Assembly: GCF_000512585.2 (NCBI RefSeq) | Contig: NC_089246.1 | Span: 868,001 to 932,000, forward strand | Reading direction: 5' to 3' | Length of the DNA stretch: 64,000 nucleotides | DNA from: Kwoniella bestiolae CBS 10118 | Taxonomy: Eukaryota > Basidiomycota > Tremellomycetes > Tremellales > Cryptococcaceae | Shown: piece after piece, positions 35,137-47,939 of the stretch | How positions within the stretch are numbered: position 1 is the stretch's first letter | Layout of the letters: the number at the start of each line of letters is the position of its first letter | The notes under the pieces: generated by a model | The model's database searches: none | What the model was told of the DNA's origin: nothing | The model's input: only the letters and a program-made list of their open reading frames with translations | Translations under genes and position numbers: made by a program

Positions 35137-38100
35137 ATGATCAGACCACCACGCTCGATCGATACCTCGAGATCATCAAACAATCCCAATGTCATCTCAT
35201 CACCCCCAAGTCCACTAATCACACCTCGCTCAGAAATGCCCCGAGCGTCCACTTCACAACATGATGTCCATCGTACTCGCTCCTCATACTTTGCTGTACC
35301 TTCTACTCCACTTATACAGCATGGAGGTACAATATCACCTTACCGGCCTAGGGAGAACGCGGCTGGGACTAGCACAATGGGTTCATCCAATAATTCGGGT
35401 TACGGTACCCACCTGCGACCATCAAGTATATACGGGTCCAGCATAGCTGAGGGTCCTTCAAATAACTGGTCGACTCTACAAGAATTAGTAGGGGACGACG
35501 ATAATGAGGAAGATCAACCACCAGGCAGTACTAGGATATCTTCACAACCTAGTACGAGGAGTCTTCGATCATTGTTCGTCCCTCCCACACCCAGAGACAG
35601 GGAAAGGGAACATAGGACACATCCTGTAGATGTCAGGCAGAGAATAGATGATCTACCTACGATCACTGATCAACTAGTTGGATCCCCTCCACAACTTAAT
35701 GGTGAATCTCAGCATAACCCTTTTGTGGAACCGGATACACCAGTCGATAGTCGGCCGGCGTTCAGTAGACTTCCTTCATCACTCAAGGCGGGATATGGAG
35801 CAACCGATACTACCCATGAGAGGGACGGGGTGAAATCACCCTTGATTGAAGAGCAGACGATACCGAAACCGATTGCCAATATCAGAGATGAACCAATATC
35901 CAAACTACAGATAGGTAAGCCGACGTCGGTTGTTATAGCTCATCTCATAACGATAGTCAAGCAAAAGCTGATCTGACTTGTCTCATCAGCATGGAAGAAA
36001 GTATGGCCTCCTTCTCCAGTCTCAATCGCGATATTTAAGTGCTCGTTAGCCTATCTGGTCGCATCGTTGTTCACCTATGTCCCCTTCCTAGCGGAATTAC
36101 TCTCGACGCAGTCAGAAATGGATGCACATGGCAGAGTTACCTATCGTCCAGCAAACTCAGCTCATATGGTAGCTACCATTGTGGTATATGTGCGTTCTCG
36201 TCTCATTCCTCTCTCAGGCCCTATAATGAGGCGACTGATTGAGCTTTCATGCTAAATTTGCAGTACAACCCCGCCAAATCCCTCGGTAACATGCTCCTAT
36301 CAACACGATACTGTTTCCTCCTCGCCCTGTTCGCCTCTCTCGTATCTTTAGCCGCTATAGGAACGATCGAGCTCTTCGACCATTTCTCGCCTTCTCATGG
36401 TACTTCATGGGACTGGGTAAGTGAGATGGGAGACTGGGTAGTCTGCATACTTTGGATGGGAGGTTCGATGAGTACGTTGGCTTGGTCCAAAGTTTGGGTG
36501 GGGAACGTCAGTTATAATACTGGTAAGTGGACCTTTCAACCATGGTGGGCAGATGTCAGAGTGATGCTGATGAGACTATCATTGAATGTGCAGGCTGCTC
36601 GATGGCGGCCATCATCATTTACAGTGTAGTGATCAAAGAAGGCGCTTTCCCCAAATTGATTGAAGTATTGTATATAGTTGCTGTTGGCGGTAAGTGCCCT
36701 CTCCCTTCAAAACCTTAACAATATATGTCTCGATCCCTCCACTTCCTGGGTTTCGAATCGCAATTGACCTCTTTCTTTGTTCCCACTAATGATTGATGTA
36801 GTGACCATATCAATCGTCATCTGCATTACCATCTTCCCCTCATCCGCCACCACCAAATTCCAGACATCCATTTCCCGCTCCCTCAACTCATTCTCCACCT
36901 TGCTTGACCTACTCACATCAACGTTCCTACTGGAAAAACAAGTCATCCGGGGAAATCGAGCGAGTCTGAAAGATGCCATCAAATCCCATTCAGCAGGATT
37001 CAAAGCCTTGAAAGTTACATTAGCAGAAGCCAAGCAAGAACGAGTCCTAGATTCACGTATACGTGGTAGGAAGTTGCATCTGTACGATGCTGCCATAGCC
37101 AGTTTAGCAAGGCTGGCTCAACACCTATCGAGTCTGAGGGGATCGACAAGGTTACAGGAAAGTCTGATTAGAGCGGTGAAAGAAGGGAACATATCGACGG
37201 AGCATTTCCATCCCGGTTTCAGGGAGAGCAAGTTATCAATGTCAATCGTGAATAAGATGGATGATAGACCCGGTCCGGAGATGAATACTAATACGGATAT
37301 AGAGAAGAGTATAAGGTTGTTCATGAAGTTTAGGATGATGGCAGGAGATCAAATGAATGATCTAAACGTAAGTGGGATTTCCGTACCTCCATCTGCATAG
37401 GTGGACGAATCAGGCTGACAAGATTTTCGATGATTGAACAGAACCGATGCGATGAAGCTCTGGAGGCTGTACAGCTACTTTCGGAGCATGATTTACATAA
37501 ATCACCGGTAAACTTGGTAGATATCAGAGAAAATTTAGCGAAATCGTTGAAAGAGTTTTCGAATAGTAGTAGTAGAGCTATCAAGCGGGTTTATGCTGGG
37601 CCAAAGAGGAGAAGAGGGATATACGAGAGTGATTCTGATTCTTCCGACGATGATCATTCGGAGGATGATTCTTCCTCTGAGGACGAGAGAGAGGAGAAGG
37701 AGAAGAACGAAGATCTGGATAAAGGGAATATCATTGGCGGTCCGAATGAGACTGTGTTCTTGGTGTACTTGTAAGTTTATTCCTGGAACCTCGCTAGCAT
37801 CTACCTCAGGGGGCTGATAGTGCTCTGCCTAATATTTGCAGCTTCTTGTTTACATTCGAAGAGTTCGCTAGAGAGATGTTATTCCTCCTTGAAACTATGC
37901 AAGAAGTAAGTCGAAAGTCTCCCAATCAAACCAGTCGTTATCATTGTACCGGAGTACTGGCTGATATGTGATCTTGCAGATAGTCGATGTTGAACCTGTT
38001 TCTACATGGGGTCATCTGAAATCCGTCATAGTCAGGAAAAGATGTAGGAAGGAGAAAAAGAGTCAATACCTCTATAAACAGCTTCGTAAGTGACAACCCT

Positions 38101-40667
38101 TATTCTCTTTACTTTCCTTCTTGTGTTTCCCAGGAGACGTATCGAGGTTATCCTAAACAGTATCTCATTTACAGATAACCTTGTCCCCATCGATCCCTCA
38201 AAATTACAACCTCCCCTCTTCCCCAAGAGCCGTACGGACTCAACAGCGACAGTCATTATTCCCGATAAACGATCTCTAAACGCCTGGGGAAGGTTCAAGC
38301 AGGCTTTTTGGCGATTTGGAGAAAGGCTGAGAGAACCAGATATGAGATATGCTATTAAGACTGGATTGGGTGGGGGTAAGCTGAAGTTCTCCGTCTTCCC
38401 CTATGAAAGGGCGACAGCTGATATGTTTATATCCGGTCGCTATAGCTATACTAGCTGCACCTGCTTATACCGAAGCTGGACGACCTTTCTTTTTGCAGTA
38501 TAGAGGCGAATGGGCTTTGATAGCTTACTTGGCGGCTATTAGTCAGACTGTTGGACAGACTAACTTCTTGTGAGTGTTATTCCTGGACAGCAGAGAAATT
38601 ATGCTCATTTATGTGGTCGGGGTAGATCACTGGCAAGAGTTGGAGGTACGATGTGAGTGATTTTCGAGTTTCGTGATACAGCTTGTGAACCATCTATCGC
38701 AGTGTTTGACTGGGAGTCGCTGATTTTGGATCCTTGTAGCATAGGAGGTATCGTGGCTATCATCTTTACCAAAATGTGCGATGGATTGTTGTCTAAATGA
38801 AGAGATAATAGTGGCTGAATGAACTCTTATATCTCAGTGCTCAAGGCAATAACGTCGTTTTACCGATATTGGGATTCTTCTTCGCCATACCCTGCTTCTA
38901 CGTTATCACCCAAATGCCAGACTATACCAACGCCGGGAGGTTCGTGCTGCTTACCTATGTGAGTTGACTTGTCCCTTGGCAACGGAGTCTATTCGCCTCC
39001 ATCCGATCCGAAAACAGCTGATTCTGTCCGCTCTTGTGACTGTTGATAGAACTTGTCCTGCCTATACGCCTATAATGTCGGAGAACGTTATAACCTCACG
39101 GTCGAGCAGATTGCGGTACAAAGATCAGCAGCCGTTATCATTGGTGTGCTTTGGGCTGCGGCCGTTTCGAGGTGGTGGTGGCCTTTCACTGCCAGGAGGG
39201 AGTTGAGAATAGGTTTGAGCGAGTGAGTTGATTGGCGGTCTCTGCGACAGTTGCTCGCGATGGTATCAGCTGATTGAGGGCCCTTATGTAATAGTTTCTG
39301 CTTAGACTTATCTTACTTGTACTCGAGGCTAGTAATGACCTACAGTAAAGGTGCCAACAACCTGGATGCCGAAGACGATGAAGGGAATGACGAAGAGGAT
39401 GGGGAGACTACGCCGTTGATGGGTAATGAGATTATCTTCCCCCATCTGAGTGCAAGTGTCAGACAATTTATGGCTATGTGAGTTCGGTTACTCAAACATC
39501 ATCCCATGTCTCCTCCCTGTGCTTTCCATCTCATACTATACGATATGGTTGAAGCTCAACTGTCGTGCATGACTAACCGATTAAATGTATAAATAGGGAA
39601 CTCCACCTCCAAAGTCAGATCCTAAAACTCCGATCCCTCCTCGCTCAAACCAAGAATGAACCGAGATTGAAAGGACCTTTTGCATTTGCGTTTTACAATG
39701 AAGTACTACTGAGCTGCGAGAGGATGCTAGATAGGTTACATAGTATGAGATGCGTGACTACAAGGGATGAGTGGTGAGTCGATCGCTTGTATCATGATTC
39801 ATTGCTCTCCCATTCAGAGCAGATCAGGCTGATGTGATTCGTTGGGATGCTGGAATACAGGGATCATGTGAGTGGCTTCACCTGAAATCATCCGCCTGAA
39901 GATCTTCGTAAGCTGACGCTGTTCTGTGAATATGTAGGCGATGCGGAAGGAATTTGTCGTTCCTGTCAATAAGGAGAGAAGGGAGATGGCGGGGCATGTT
40001 ATCTTATATGTGAGTAGATCTTCGAGAATTGATCATCAGTACATTCGCACAAGCTCCAGACCATCATCTACCTTCGAACGGTCATTGTCAGGGAGATGAA
40101 GCACTCTGAACGATCATCTTTAAATGATCAAAGTCCCAAATCAAGAGGAAAGGCTAATTCACCTTCAACCATCTCTAGTTCTACACCCTCTCAGCAGGAT
40201 TTCGAACTCGCACACCTCTTCCGCCGTTCCTCCCTCCAGCAGAAGAATCAAGACAGAAACTGATCAGAGCCATCAGGAGTCTAGACGTAGTTAGAAGACG
40301 AAGTGTGAGAGGCGGGGGGAGACATCTGTTGTTCTTTGCTTATGCTACTTCCATGCAGGTGAGCCCGGGTCCAGCTAAATGGGGGATCGAATGATTCTGT
40401 TCACCTTCCTTCTTCGATGAGCCTACGACGCTAATAATCTTATATCACCTGACATAGGAAGTCATCGCTGAGCTGGAATATCTCGGTGAGATGATGCAAG
40501 AGGCTTATGGGGTGATTTCGCAGAGCACTAAAGAGGACTTCGAAGATCTCTTTGGTGACGGGACTAGCACTGAGGCCTCTGAAGATGGTGGAGACGAGGG
40601 GGATCTGACTGTGGGTAAAGTCAACGTGGGGGATGTACAAGGTAAAGGGAAGAGAAGGAGCGATTGA
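35137..40667 (+). CDS. FUSC/BRE4-like multi-pass membrane protein
   Basis: A large predicted transporter-like membrane protein of the fungal Bre4/fusaric-acid-resistance (FUSC, aluminium-activated malate transporter-like) superfamily. About 18 exons, over 1,100 aa. A polar N-terminus of about 260 residues (MIRPPRSIDTSRSSNNPN) leads to a first membrane block: VSIAIFKCSLAYLVASLFTY, CFLLALFASLVSLAAIGTIE, VVCILWMGGSMSTLAWS, SMAAIIIYSVVI and VTISIVICITIFPSS. A cytoplasmic helical section with an acidic run (DSDSSDDDHSEDDSSSEDER) follows. A second membrane block is AILAAPAYTEAGRPFFLQYR, EWALIAYLAAISQTVGQTNF, GGTIIGGIVAIIFT, NNVVLPILGFFFAIPCFYVI and AAVIIGVLWAAAVSRWWWPF. A long DUF2421-like helical tail ends GDVQGKGKRRSD at TGA 40665-40667. 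Substrate unknown. Confidence 0.75.
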
Positions 40668-41122
40668 GATCGTCGAGCTTGTGTGATAAGGGTTTATATT
40701 TGATGATTTACGACAATGATGATTAATGAAATGACGTTTCTGCAAATTCGACTGGACTTACTCATCTGGACAGATAGTCTGGATGCAAGACATGATAAGA
40801 TGCATATGAGTGTACATAAGCTATAAACAAGTTATTCGATATATGGAGATTATCTCGAGGGCAAAATTATGAGAAAGTAAGAGCATGATTCGTTGATGTC
40901 GTAACGGCGTTTATATGTATACAGTTCAGCCTAAGAAGCAAATCTCAATATATCAAAGTAAACACCACCCTCTAGCACCTCGTTGCTACCCAGTAGACCC
41001 CTATCATACACATGTCCTACCATTTCTGGTCCTCGTCAATTCGTAAAGTAGAGAAAAATGACCATCTCCCTATATCAACTTGCCTCTGCACACACCCATC
41101 CGTCGTCCATCCTCGCTGAACC
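40668..41122. other. Convergent intergenic region
   Basis: About 455 bp between two stop codons on opposite strands, presumed to hold the two 3' UTRs. Nothing recognised. Confidence 0.5.
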
Positions 41123-44100
41123 CTAAATCATCTCCCACCTCCCCCTCCCGCCCAGCCCAGCCTCCCGACTCCTAACAAGCCCCACCAGCTCCTCCAGTCT
41201 CCTCCCCTGATCTCCCTTGATATTCCCCCTACCAACTTCGCTCTGGACATTCTTCCATAATTCAACCAACATCCCATCAAGCGTTTCCTTCCTCTTCGAC
41301 CACTTATTCCCTCCCCCACTCCCAGCCCCACCATTACTATTACTCGTACCCATATTACGTGGTGGAGGAAGCTCATCGAAGGGTACACTGATATTCACAT
41401 TCTCACCGAAGAACTGGGAGAGCTTTCCCGTACGTCGCCTTCTGGCCTGGTGCGATTCCCTATCTACCTCGTCTTCTTCGAACTCTAAAAAGTCCACGGG
41501 ACGATCGTACGATCTGGGACTTTGTGGAGAATCAATTAAAGGTGAGGGTGGACTTGGAGTTTTGATTCTGCTTGTGCTTGTATTGCTATCGACGGACTTG
41601 GAATACCCATGGCCTTGTTGAGAGCCTGGTCCACTTGGTCTGGTCGGTGAGGTAGGAGGAGAGATCAGGGAGATACTATCCATCATTTCACCTAGTTTCG
41701 ATTGATCGTTTTCGACAAGGTATAACAGTCCTTCGAGCGAGGCTACATATGCATCGTACGCTGATCCTCTGTCTTGGTTCATACCTGTGATGGTAGGTCG
41801 AGCAGTACTTCCTGTGGGTGGGGTGGGTGTTCTAGCTGGATGTGATTGAGATCGAGATCGAGGTGAGGGGGAGTGTAGAGGAGTGGATGACGCTGATTGG
41901 TTATGCAAGTATTCTGGAGGGGGTTTATCGCCTAGTACCTGAGAGACAAGTCATCAATTCAGCACGTCTCATCTTCTTCTGCAAGATCTCTTCGTTCGTG
42001 GGTACTAGTATTCTGATCTCACTTGTACACCCACTTCCATATCCAATATACCAAAAGAACAATTATACCCGACTAGAAGCAACTCCGTCCCCTGCCAGAA
42101 CCGCACTCACCTGCTCCAACTTCGCCGCCCTCTTCCTCGCCGCACTCTTCTCCTCCCTCGTCAATCCCGCTTTACTCCTCGACTCGCTCAAATCAATAAA
42201 ACTCTGATCATCCGCCACCACCAGGGTCGAGGTGGATGTCGAACTGCCCTTCTTCCTCAAGGGGACTTTCAACCTCGAGGACCATTTCGTAGGTGTTGGA
42301 TCTTCGAAAGAGATATATGATTGTTGGGATGGTGAGGGGGATCTACCGATTGTCAGTCCTTGAGTGGGAAAGTTGAATGTGGTGGTGTTAAATGAAGGTG
42401 AGGTGGGGTTGTTGGGATTGAGTAATTCTGGGGGGATTGGTGCGCCCAGTAATCTATGTAACTATTTCATCCTTATCAACTGCTTTACCTCCTAGCTTTG
42501 ACTCCCATTCTTTGATGAGAATGACCAGACGATGCACAGTACATACCTTGGCCAATTGCTGTCTCCTATTCCTCCTTATCATTTCCTCCTCATCGTTCTC
42601 ATCTGCAGGCCAGCTCGAACCGGTAGTAGTAGCCGTAGCAGGCGTAGTAGGTGAACTAGCTTGACTCTTCCCCTTTTCTTTGTCTTTGTTTTTATCATCC
42701 TCAGGTGACGAAGATGATCGATTAACGCCTCCTTGACTATTATTGAAAGAATTACCTCTTGATATAGTGTGTGATTCCTGTAACGAACGGGACTCATACA
42801 CCTTCAGATCGTCTCTGCCACCGGGTCCAAAGCCTAGTGCAGCCTTAGCTTTATCCGCTAAAGAGCTTTTCGATCTGCTCATACCCACATTGTCCCTCTG
42901 TTCAGAGGAAGAAGACTCCTTCATTCGGTGCGGCAGGACATCATCCCTCTCCCACTCTGGTAATCTAGATGAAGAGTCCTCAGAACTCTTGGTCAGATAA
43001 GTGGAACTTGAATTGATAGGATCTATAACGAGCTTTTCAACTTGATTCTCGGGTAAAGCCTCTCCCAACATCTGTTCGAGCTTTCTAGTCCTTCGTAAGA
43101 GGATAGCACGCTGTTCAGGGGTGAGATCATTCCTTGCTCTGATATCGGTGAATCGGCCTACGTTCACCTTGGTAGGAGGTAAGGGTTTAGCCTCCGTTCT
43201 GGTTCTAGTGGGCGAGGGAGGTAGGAGACCGGAAAGGGTATTGATAGATTCGCTCAATGATGGATGGAGAGAAGGAAGAGAATCGATTGAAGCTGATCTC
43301 AGATGCGTGTGAGCATGGGATGTAATGGGAGGTGAAGAGATGGATTCGGCCTGTGCAAGAGTATGAGATCGATTGTGTATGGCGGGTCGAGATGGGCTGA
43401 TGGGTGAGAGTGCTCCAGCGGAGTTGGGCATGGATGATGAGGGTTTATGACTACGTAATGGGGGTGGAAGACCGGGGCTTAAGTTGATGGATGATCAGCT
43501 AATCATTGGACAGTGTTTCTAAGATGACAGTTGACTTACGATGGCTTTTGCTCAATCACACTTTCAATCGCCCTTCTATCCATCTCCATCACCACTCGAG
43601 CGTTCTCAGCACCTTTACCCAGCATCCTCTCAATCTTACTTCCATTCCTAGTCAACCTCTTTCGCGCACCATCCTCGTCCTCTTCATCTCCGTCAAGCTC
43701 TATGGGAGGTTGCAATCCGTTCTTAGTGGGTGATGATGCCCTATCGGTAGGTACGATCCTCCGTTCATTCCTCTCACTGGCTTTCTTAAGGTAATCTTCA
43801 ATTTCAGCTTCACTCTCTTGATGCTTATGTATTATCTTGCCTTTCTCCGGGGTAAACACCCCAAGAGCCTTTCGAGCTTCTAAAGCAGTATCATCCAGTG
43901 CTCTGCCGGAGTACGCGGACGCAGAATTCATCTCGCTAGGTGCCGCGGAAGACATCGATACAGGTCTGGGTCTTGTTCTAGAGGAGACAGGTGGTGGGGA
44001 GTTGAAAGGGTTAACTCGAGGGTCATGTTTACGAGGATCTTCATAAGAGTTTGATCGGACGGAAGCTATGATACTTGATCTGGGATTCTTGTACCCGAAT

Positions 44101-45080
44101 GTACCTGCGCTGGACCTTCTTTCGATATCCGGATGATACTCCTCATCATGTTCTAAGTCCGATTCTTCCCTTCCAGGTGAAGTGCCCAGATTATTCTGAT
44201 TGTTCATGACTCCTCCCTCGGGAATAGCAGAGAGTAATGTCATGCCGTTGGGTGCTGATGGTCTTCTGAAGGGGATCGGTAAAGTACTAGGATCCGGAAC
44301 ATCTGGTACGGTGGAGGGAGCGCTGAAATCTGAGAATATGGTTGTACGAGTCATCCTCAAAAAGGACTTATCCATCTCGGGTGGTTGGGAGATGGATGAT
44401 GCGTAAGTGTACGAGCATGCTGGAGCGGGCGGATGGGGATTTGGATATTGTTCAGATTGAGCGACAGAGGAGGTAGCGTTGGACCATCTCCAGAATGATT
44501 GGTCGGCTCCCGGTTTCGGTCTCGAGGTATTATCTCTAGGTGACGATTGTCGGAATGCAGATAGGGAATGAGGATGATCAGCGATTTCTTCAATCTCATC
44601 GTCTTCCATGTCGAGTGGTGAGATTGCTGGTCTGAGTGGACGAGGTGGCGAGATGAATGGTTCGTTTGATCCTGCAACCTTCGGTCGGGTGGAAGGTTGA
44701 GGGGAGGGTGTTTTGGTCGTCATGGCAACAGGCGAAGTTTGGGTGTTCTCTTGAAAATGGCTTCGTTCCGGTGTGAGAGGTGGAGAGATAGTTTTACTTC
44801 GTATTCCACCTGCCATCTTGTCAGGAGTAACAAGATCAAGAACGCTGATCAAATCTGCGGAGCTGCGTTCAGCTACGTATGCTGTGCGTACTTCCCTATT
44901 GGGCGTTGCTGTGGTCGTACTGGGCGTGATGGTTGTAGAATGAGGTGTGGAAGTGGACTGAAGAGCTTCGAGAGGTATCTGAAGGGTCGATGATGGAGTG
45001 TCAAATGGGTTGCTGGATTGGATTGATGGAGAGGGAGGTAGTGATATGGAGGGGCGGGGTGGGGTGATGGGAAGAAGCAT
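41123..45080 (-). CDS. Large disordered protein with five KLxxxLG-type motifs
   Basis: Not recognised as a named protein. Four exons were joined from ATG 45080 (MLLPITPPRPSISLPPSPSI) to TAG 41123-41125, about 1,200 aa. Most of it is Ser/Pro/Thr-rich and probably disordered. Ordered islands repeat a short amphipathic motif: NGSKIERMLGKGAE (about 43605-43655), RTRKLEQMLGEALPE (43052-43105), QQLAK/LHRLLGAPIPPE (split by an intron, 42565 and 42441-42456), AAKLEQ/VLGDKPPPE (split by an intron, 42106 and 41913-41942) and TGKLSQFFGENVN (41398-41445). The C-terminus has GSAYDAYVASLEGLLYLVEN and LDGMLVELWKNVQSEVGR, likely helical. The upstream frame begins at TTG only, so ATG 45080 is the start. A scaffold or adaptor role is a guess. 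Confidence 0.7.
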
Positions 45081-46238
45081 AATTGAGATTTGGTCGTTTA
45101 TAAGGCGTGTTGAGTGAGGTGAAGAGGAAGAGGAAGAGGGGGATTGATGGTCCCCTTTCCTCTTGAGAAGCAAGGACTGATATTGATATACAACTGTACC
45201 GATTTTGAACGAGGTAGGGAGAACAATAGGAGTGAGGGGGCTAGGTACACCAAGCTAAGGTATGATGTTGAGATGGACGTGTAATTGATTAGTGTGTGGG
45301 TGGGATGTATCGTATTGCGTCGTATCGGCTATCAAGCATAAATCAAGGTCAGATCAATCACTGGAATGAGAGATGATGACTCACGGTTGGCATGACCTCG
45401 TGAACATGGACACTGCGCTAAGGAGACAAAGAGTGTGCATTCACACACAAGATGACTGGCCCATCGTCGATATTCCACCCATATGCATTACAAGATGCTG
45501 TTGAAGACTGCCTTTGACACCAGCGATGTAAAGTGATGGGATATTCCTGTGATCCGTTGGTGTTGAAGTGAGGGTATCATATCATCAGCGACTCATGCAG
45601 TAGAGTGGGATCATCCTCCGTAGACGTGTCCAGTCTTTGGTTTGGTGATTAACGATCATTGCATGATGAGCTGACTAGAGTGAAAGTGATGAGCACAGGC
45701 CATTGTTTCATATACACACACAAGTACACACACAAGGATACACATCAAACAATCGCCCAACGATCAGGGGGAAAGGAGGGGTTTAGTCCGTGTGTATCAT
45801 CATCCCCCTTTATTGTCCTTGTTACGCTCCTTATTTTTAAGGCGGACCACATGAAGCCATGTTCCCCCTCTGGTATGAGTCTCCGTCTACATCTCCAGAT
45901 TTTCCATCAGTTATATCGGATCTATGGATTCTGATAGGTGTGATGATTGCGCATTCTCCAGTCAGAAAAGGCAGAAGAAAGATATACAGTTATCCTCTCA
46001 AAACAAGCAAGCTATTGGTCGCTTTGGCCTCATCGACCTTTGGATAGGTTGTCTCGGACATTTCCGGTCCATCGCTGGGTCCACCCACGCGATCATCACG
46101 TTATTTCAGCTTTCTTCGATATTCAAGGGATGTTGGACACTTTAGACCGTGGTATATTTGTTTTTGTTGTCCTTGAGAAGAGATACTTCCAGCGCTACCT
46201 GCATTCTTAAGAATCAACACCAAAGGAAAACACAGCAT
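45081..46238. promoter_or_regulatory. Long divergent promoter region
   Basis: About 1.16 kb between the motif-repeat gene (minus) and TACO1 (plus). It contains a short ACACACA-rich patch at 45714-45745. No coding exon or RNA gene is supported. Confidence 0.45.
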
Positions 46239-47488
46239 CATGAGTTTACTACCAACAACTCTCCTCCGGACGACAGCCAAAGCGGGACCTTCTCGGTCAG
46301 TCCTGACCATTCCAAGACCACCATGTCGATGTTTTACCACTTCTGTACCGGTGGGATCGGGCCACAACAGATGGTCCAAGATAAGGCATAAGAAGGGCGC
46401 AGCAGATAAAGAGAGGGGAGCGTTGTTCGCGAAGCTATCACGGGTGAGTCGAGCGCCTGTCATCTTCCAATACCATGTCTTGTTCTCCAGCAGGAGGTAT
46501 GCAAAACTGATAATCAGAATGCGTAATGATTATCTAGGAAATCATAACAGCTATGAAACCCCCTCTCTCGCCCGACCCCTCATTCAACTCCAAACTCGCC
46601 ACCGCCCTACAACGAGCGAAAGAGCAGGGGCTGACGAAACAGGGGATCGAAAATGCCATGGCGAAGGCTAAGAGCGTATCGGACGGGACTGGCCAGAACG
46701 TGGTTTATGAGGCTGTTGCGCCTGGGGGGAAGGTTGTGATGCTTGTGTGAGTTTATTATTTCAAATTACAATTATCTGTTGTATCATTATGCACAAGTGA
46801 GTGTAGGGTCGCTGATGTTTTGTGGGCGATCGGGGAATAGTGAATGTGTCACTGCTAATCCCGCGAGGACAGTTAAGAGGGTGAAAGAGATCTTATCTAA
46901 GAATGGGTAAGCTTTCTCTCTCTTACATTAGAGGTAGGCCTAATCATGCTGACTTGTTATTACCGCGATGGTAGCGCACGTACCTCCCCTGTACTATTCA
47001 TGTTCAACAAACAAGGCTTGATTGTCCTCAGACCTGAACCTCAGTCGACAGAAGCGGGGTTCGACCATCTATTCGACATTGCCGTAGAGAATGGTGCAGA
47101 GGATGTAAGGGAGGTAGAAGGAGATGACGGAGGTGTAGAATTTGAGGTGGGTTTGACCTCACCCTCAGAACCCAGGCTTCGTTTACCTGAATTGTCTTCC
47201 TTGCCTGACGAGCTAATATCCCGGATGGACTTGTAGATTTCAATACCCACCTCATCCCTCTCCTCCCTCACCACCCTGATATCCTCCCCACCGTATACCT
47301 CACACTACGCCGTCCAATCGTCCGATCTAGTCTACGTTCCCACCGATCCACTGCAGATACTGGAAGAAGGCGTGAATGAAGGAGAAGGGATAACGGAGGA
47401 CACAGCGGAGAGCGTATTTAAGATTGTGGATCTGCTGGAGGAGGAGGGGGACGTTGTGAAGGTTTGGACCAATTTGGCGGATGACTAG
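46239..47488 (+). CDS. TACO1: YebC/TACO1-type mitochondrial translation activator
   Basis: TACO1 family proteins assist mitochondrial ribosomes (in mammals, translation of COX1 across polyproline). Five exons from ATG 46239. A basic presequence (MSLLPTTLLRTTAKAGPSRS ... PPCRCFTTSVPVGSGHNRWS) is followed by the YebC hallmark KIRHKKGAADKERGALFAKL, then after an intron EIITAMKPPLSPDPSFNSKL, LQRAKEQGLTKQGIENAMAK and VYEAVAPGGKVVMLVECVTA. The later part has NPARTVKRVKEILSKNG, FNKQGLIVLRPE, AVENGAEDVREVEGDDGGVE and the C-terminal VFKIVDLLEEEGDVVKVWTN ending LADD, TAG 47486-47488. All three YebC subdomains are present and length is normal. Confidence 0.9.
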
Positions 47489-47939
47489 AACCCAGAAGAT
47501 ATGGGGTACATTTCTAGACAAGTAGACGAGGAGATAAGAGACGAGCTGCAGTGGAGATATACCTTGCATCATATGATATACCTTATCGCATTAATGAAAA
47601 CACAATGACCTCTCTGAATTGCAAAGATTCCCAGTAACCTCAATTACGCTCAAGTCTCTGGTCTCTGATCTCTGAACCAGATTCAGAGGCTTTCTCAACT
47701 GGAAATGGAATGCACGATGTGTCTGGCACTTCTTACTAATCATACATACCAATCATATACTATCTTAGATTTCTACTGATAACATTCCGCAATTACAGAC
47801 GTCCATCGTACACGATGAAACGAAGAATATCGCTGCGATACTCAGCTACCTCTTCCTTCCCTACACCGACAAACCTACTCCAGCAAACTACTATCTGTTC
47901 TACCAAGCTAAATGATATCTTGAGGTGCTTAGAGCGCCC
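47489..47939. other. Convergent intergenic region
   Basis: About 450 bp between opposed stop codons. AT-rich, no recognised element. Confidence 0.5.

Noticed and set aside
43506..45000. Several plus-strand frames opposite the motif-repeat gene
   Set aside because: Shadow frames of a long low-complexity minus-strand exon; no domain, no start context.
45714..45745. ACACACA-rich patch as a possible telomere or regulatory repeat
   Set aside because: Too short and imperfect; ordinary simple sequence.
46101..46463. 120-aa minus-strand frame
   Set aside because: Antisense to the TACO1 first exon.
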